Shown here: positions 5,493-5,579 of the stretch, piece after piece
Layout: every line of letters begins with the position of its first letter
Numbering within the stretch: the stretch's first letter is position 1
Assembly: GCA_937958235.1 (NCBI GenBank)
Contig: CALFGG010000072.1
Location: 1 to 5,579 of the forward strand
Reading direction: 5' to 3'
DNA: 5,579 nt
From: an uncultured Candidatus Saccharibacteria bacterium
GTDB taxonomy: Bacteria; Patescibacteriota; Saccharimonadia; Saccharimonadales; Saccharimonadaceae
Notes under the pieces: model-generated
Told to the model about the DNA's origin: nothing
The model's input: the letters and a program-made list of their open reading frames with translations, nothing else
The model's database searches: none
Translations under genes and position numbers: made by a program

Positions 5493-5579
5493 ATGGCGCG
5501 GGGATTTAGTAAGGCAATCATTACAGGTAACGTAGTACGCGATCCTGAACTCAGAGCCACATCTGGTGGTACTCAGGTC
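5493..5579 (+). CDS. ssb: Single-stranded DNA-binding protein, N-terminal fragment
   Basis: Only the first 29 residues are in the window; the frame is open to the edge. MARGFSKAIITGNVVRDPEL is the classic SSB OB-fold opening (N-x-x-x-x-GNVxxDPELR), followed by RATSGGTQV, matching the usual R-x-T-x-x-G-x-x-V. The protein coats single-stranded DNA in replication and repair. Position after rpsF, with 19 bases between them and a strong ribosome binding site, fits the conserved rpsF-ssb-rpsR operon. The full length and the acidic C-terminal tip cannot be judged here. Confidence 0.95.
   Translation, partial: MARGFSKAIITGNVVRDPELRATSGGTQV

Noticed and set aside
1..5579. UGA-as-glycine code, as in Gracilibacteria and Absconditabacteria
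   Set aside because: All genes are complete without in-frame TGA, and their glycines use GGN codons, so the standard code suffices.

Overview
The window looks like chromosomal core sequence from a small-genome Gram-positive-type bacterium, most likely a member of the candidate phyla radiation (Patescibacteria), with Saccharibacteria (TM7) as my best guess. The grounds are the compact FtsK with a KR-rich N-terminus, the rpsF-ssb pair, lineage-specific membrane-anchored proteins I cannot place in a named family, and very short mRNA leaders. The genetic code appears standard: all genes end in TAA or TAG, none needs TGA read as glycine, and glycine is encoded by GGN. The placement is inference from pattern recognition, not from a search.

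Layout, left to right. Positions 8-69 hold a minus-strand intrinsic terminator abutting a second perfect hairpin. Positions 54-1556 hold two tandem minus-strand genes for paralogous membrane-anchored proteins, 33 bases apart, read from one extended -10 promoter at about 1580. A 96-base divergent region separates them from ftsK (1653-3899, plus), whose -10 box lies so close to the ATG that the mRNA should be leaderless. After ftsK come a 13-bp hairpin and a strong bidirectional terminator. A third paralogue (4012-4950, minus) converges on ftsK. A 166-base divergent region then drives that gene leftward and the rpsF-ssb operon (5117 onward, plus) rightward. ssb runs off the end of the window.

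How the genes relate. FtsK is the septal DNA translocase. S6 and SSB form the well-known rpsF-ssb(-rpsR) operon. The three minus-strand genes form one family: cytosolic N-terminus, one membrane helix, a short heptad coiled coil, a linker, and an exported C-terminal domain with a YY/FY-x2-(L/I)P-x-G-(E/D)-W-K motif and two cysteines exactly 25 residues apart. Their function is unknown. That they bracket ftsK is the most interesting point in the window. No tRNA, rRNA, CRISPR array, insertion sequence or phage gene is visible.
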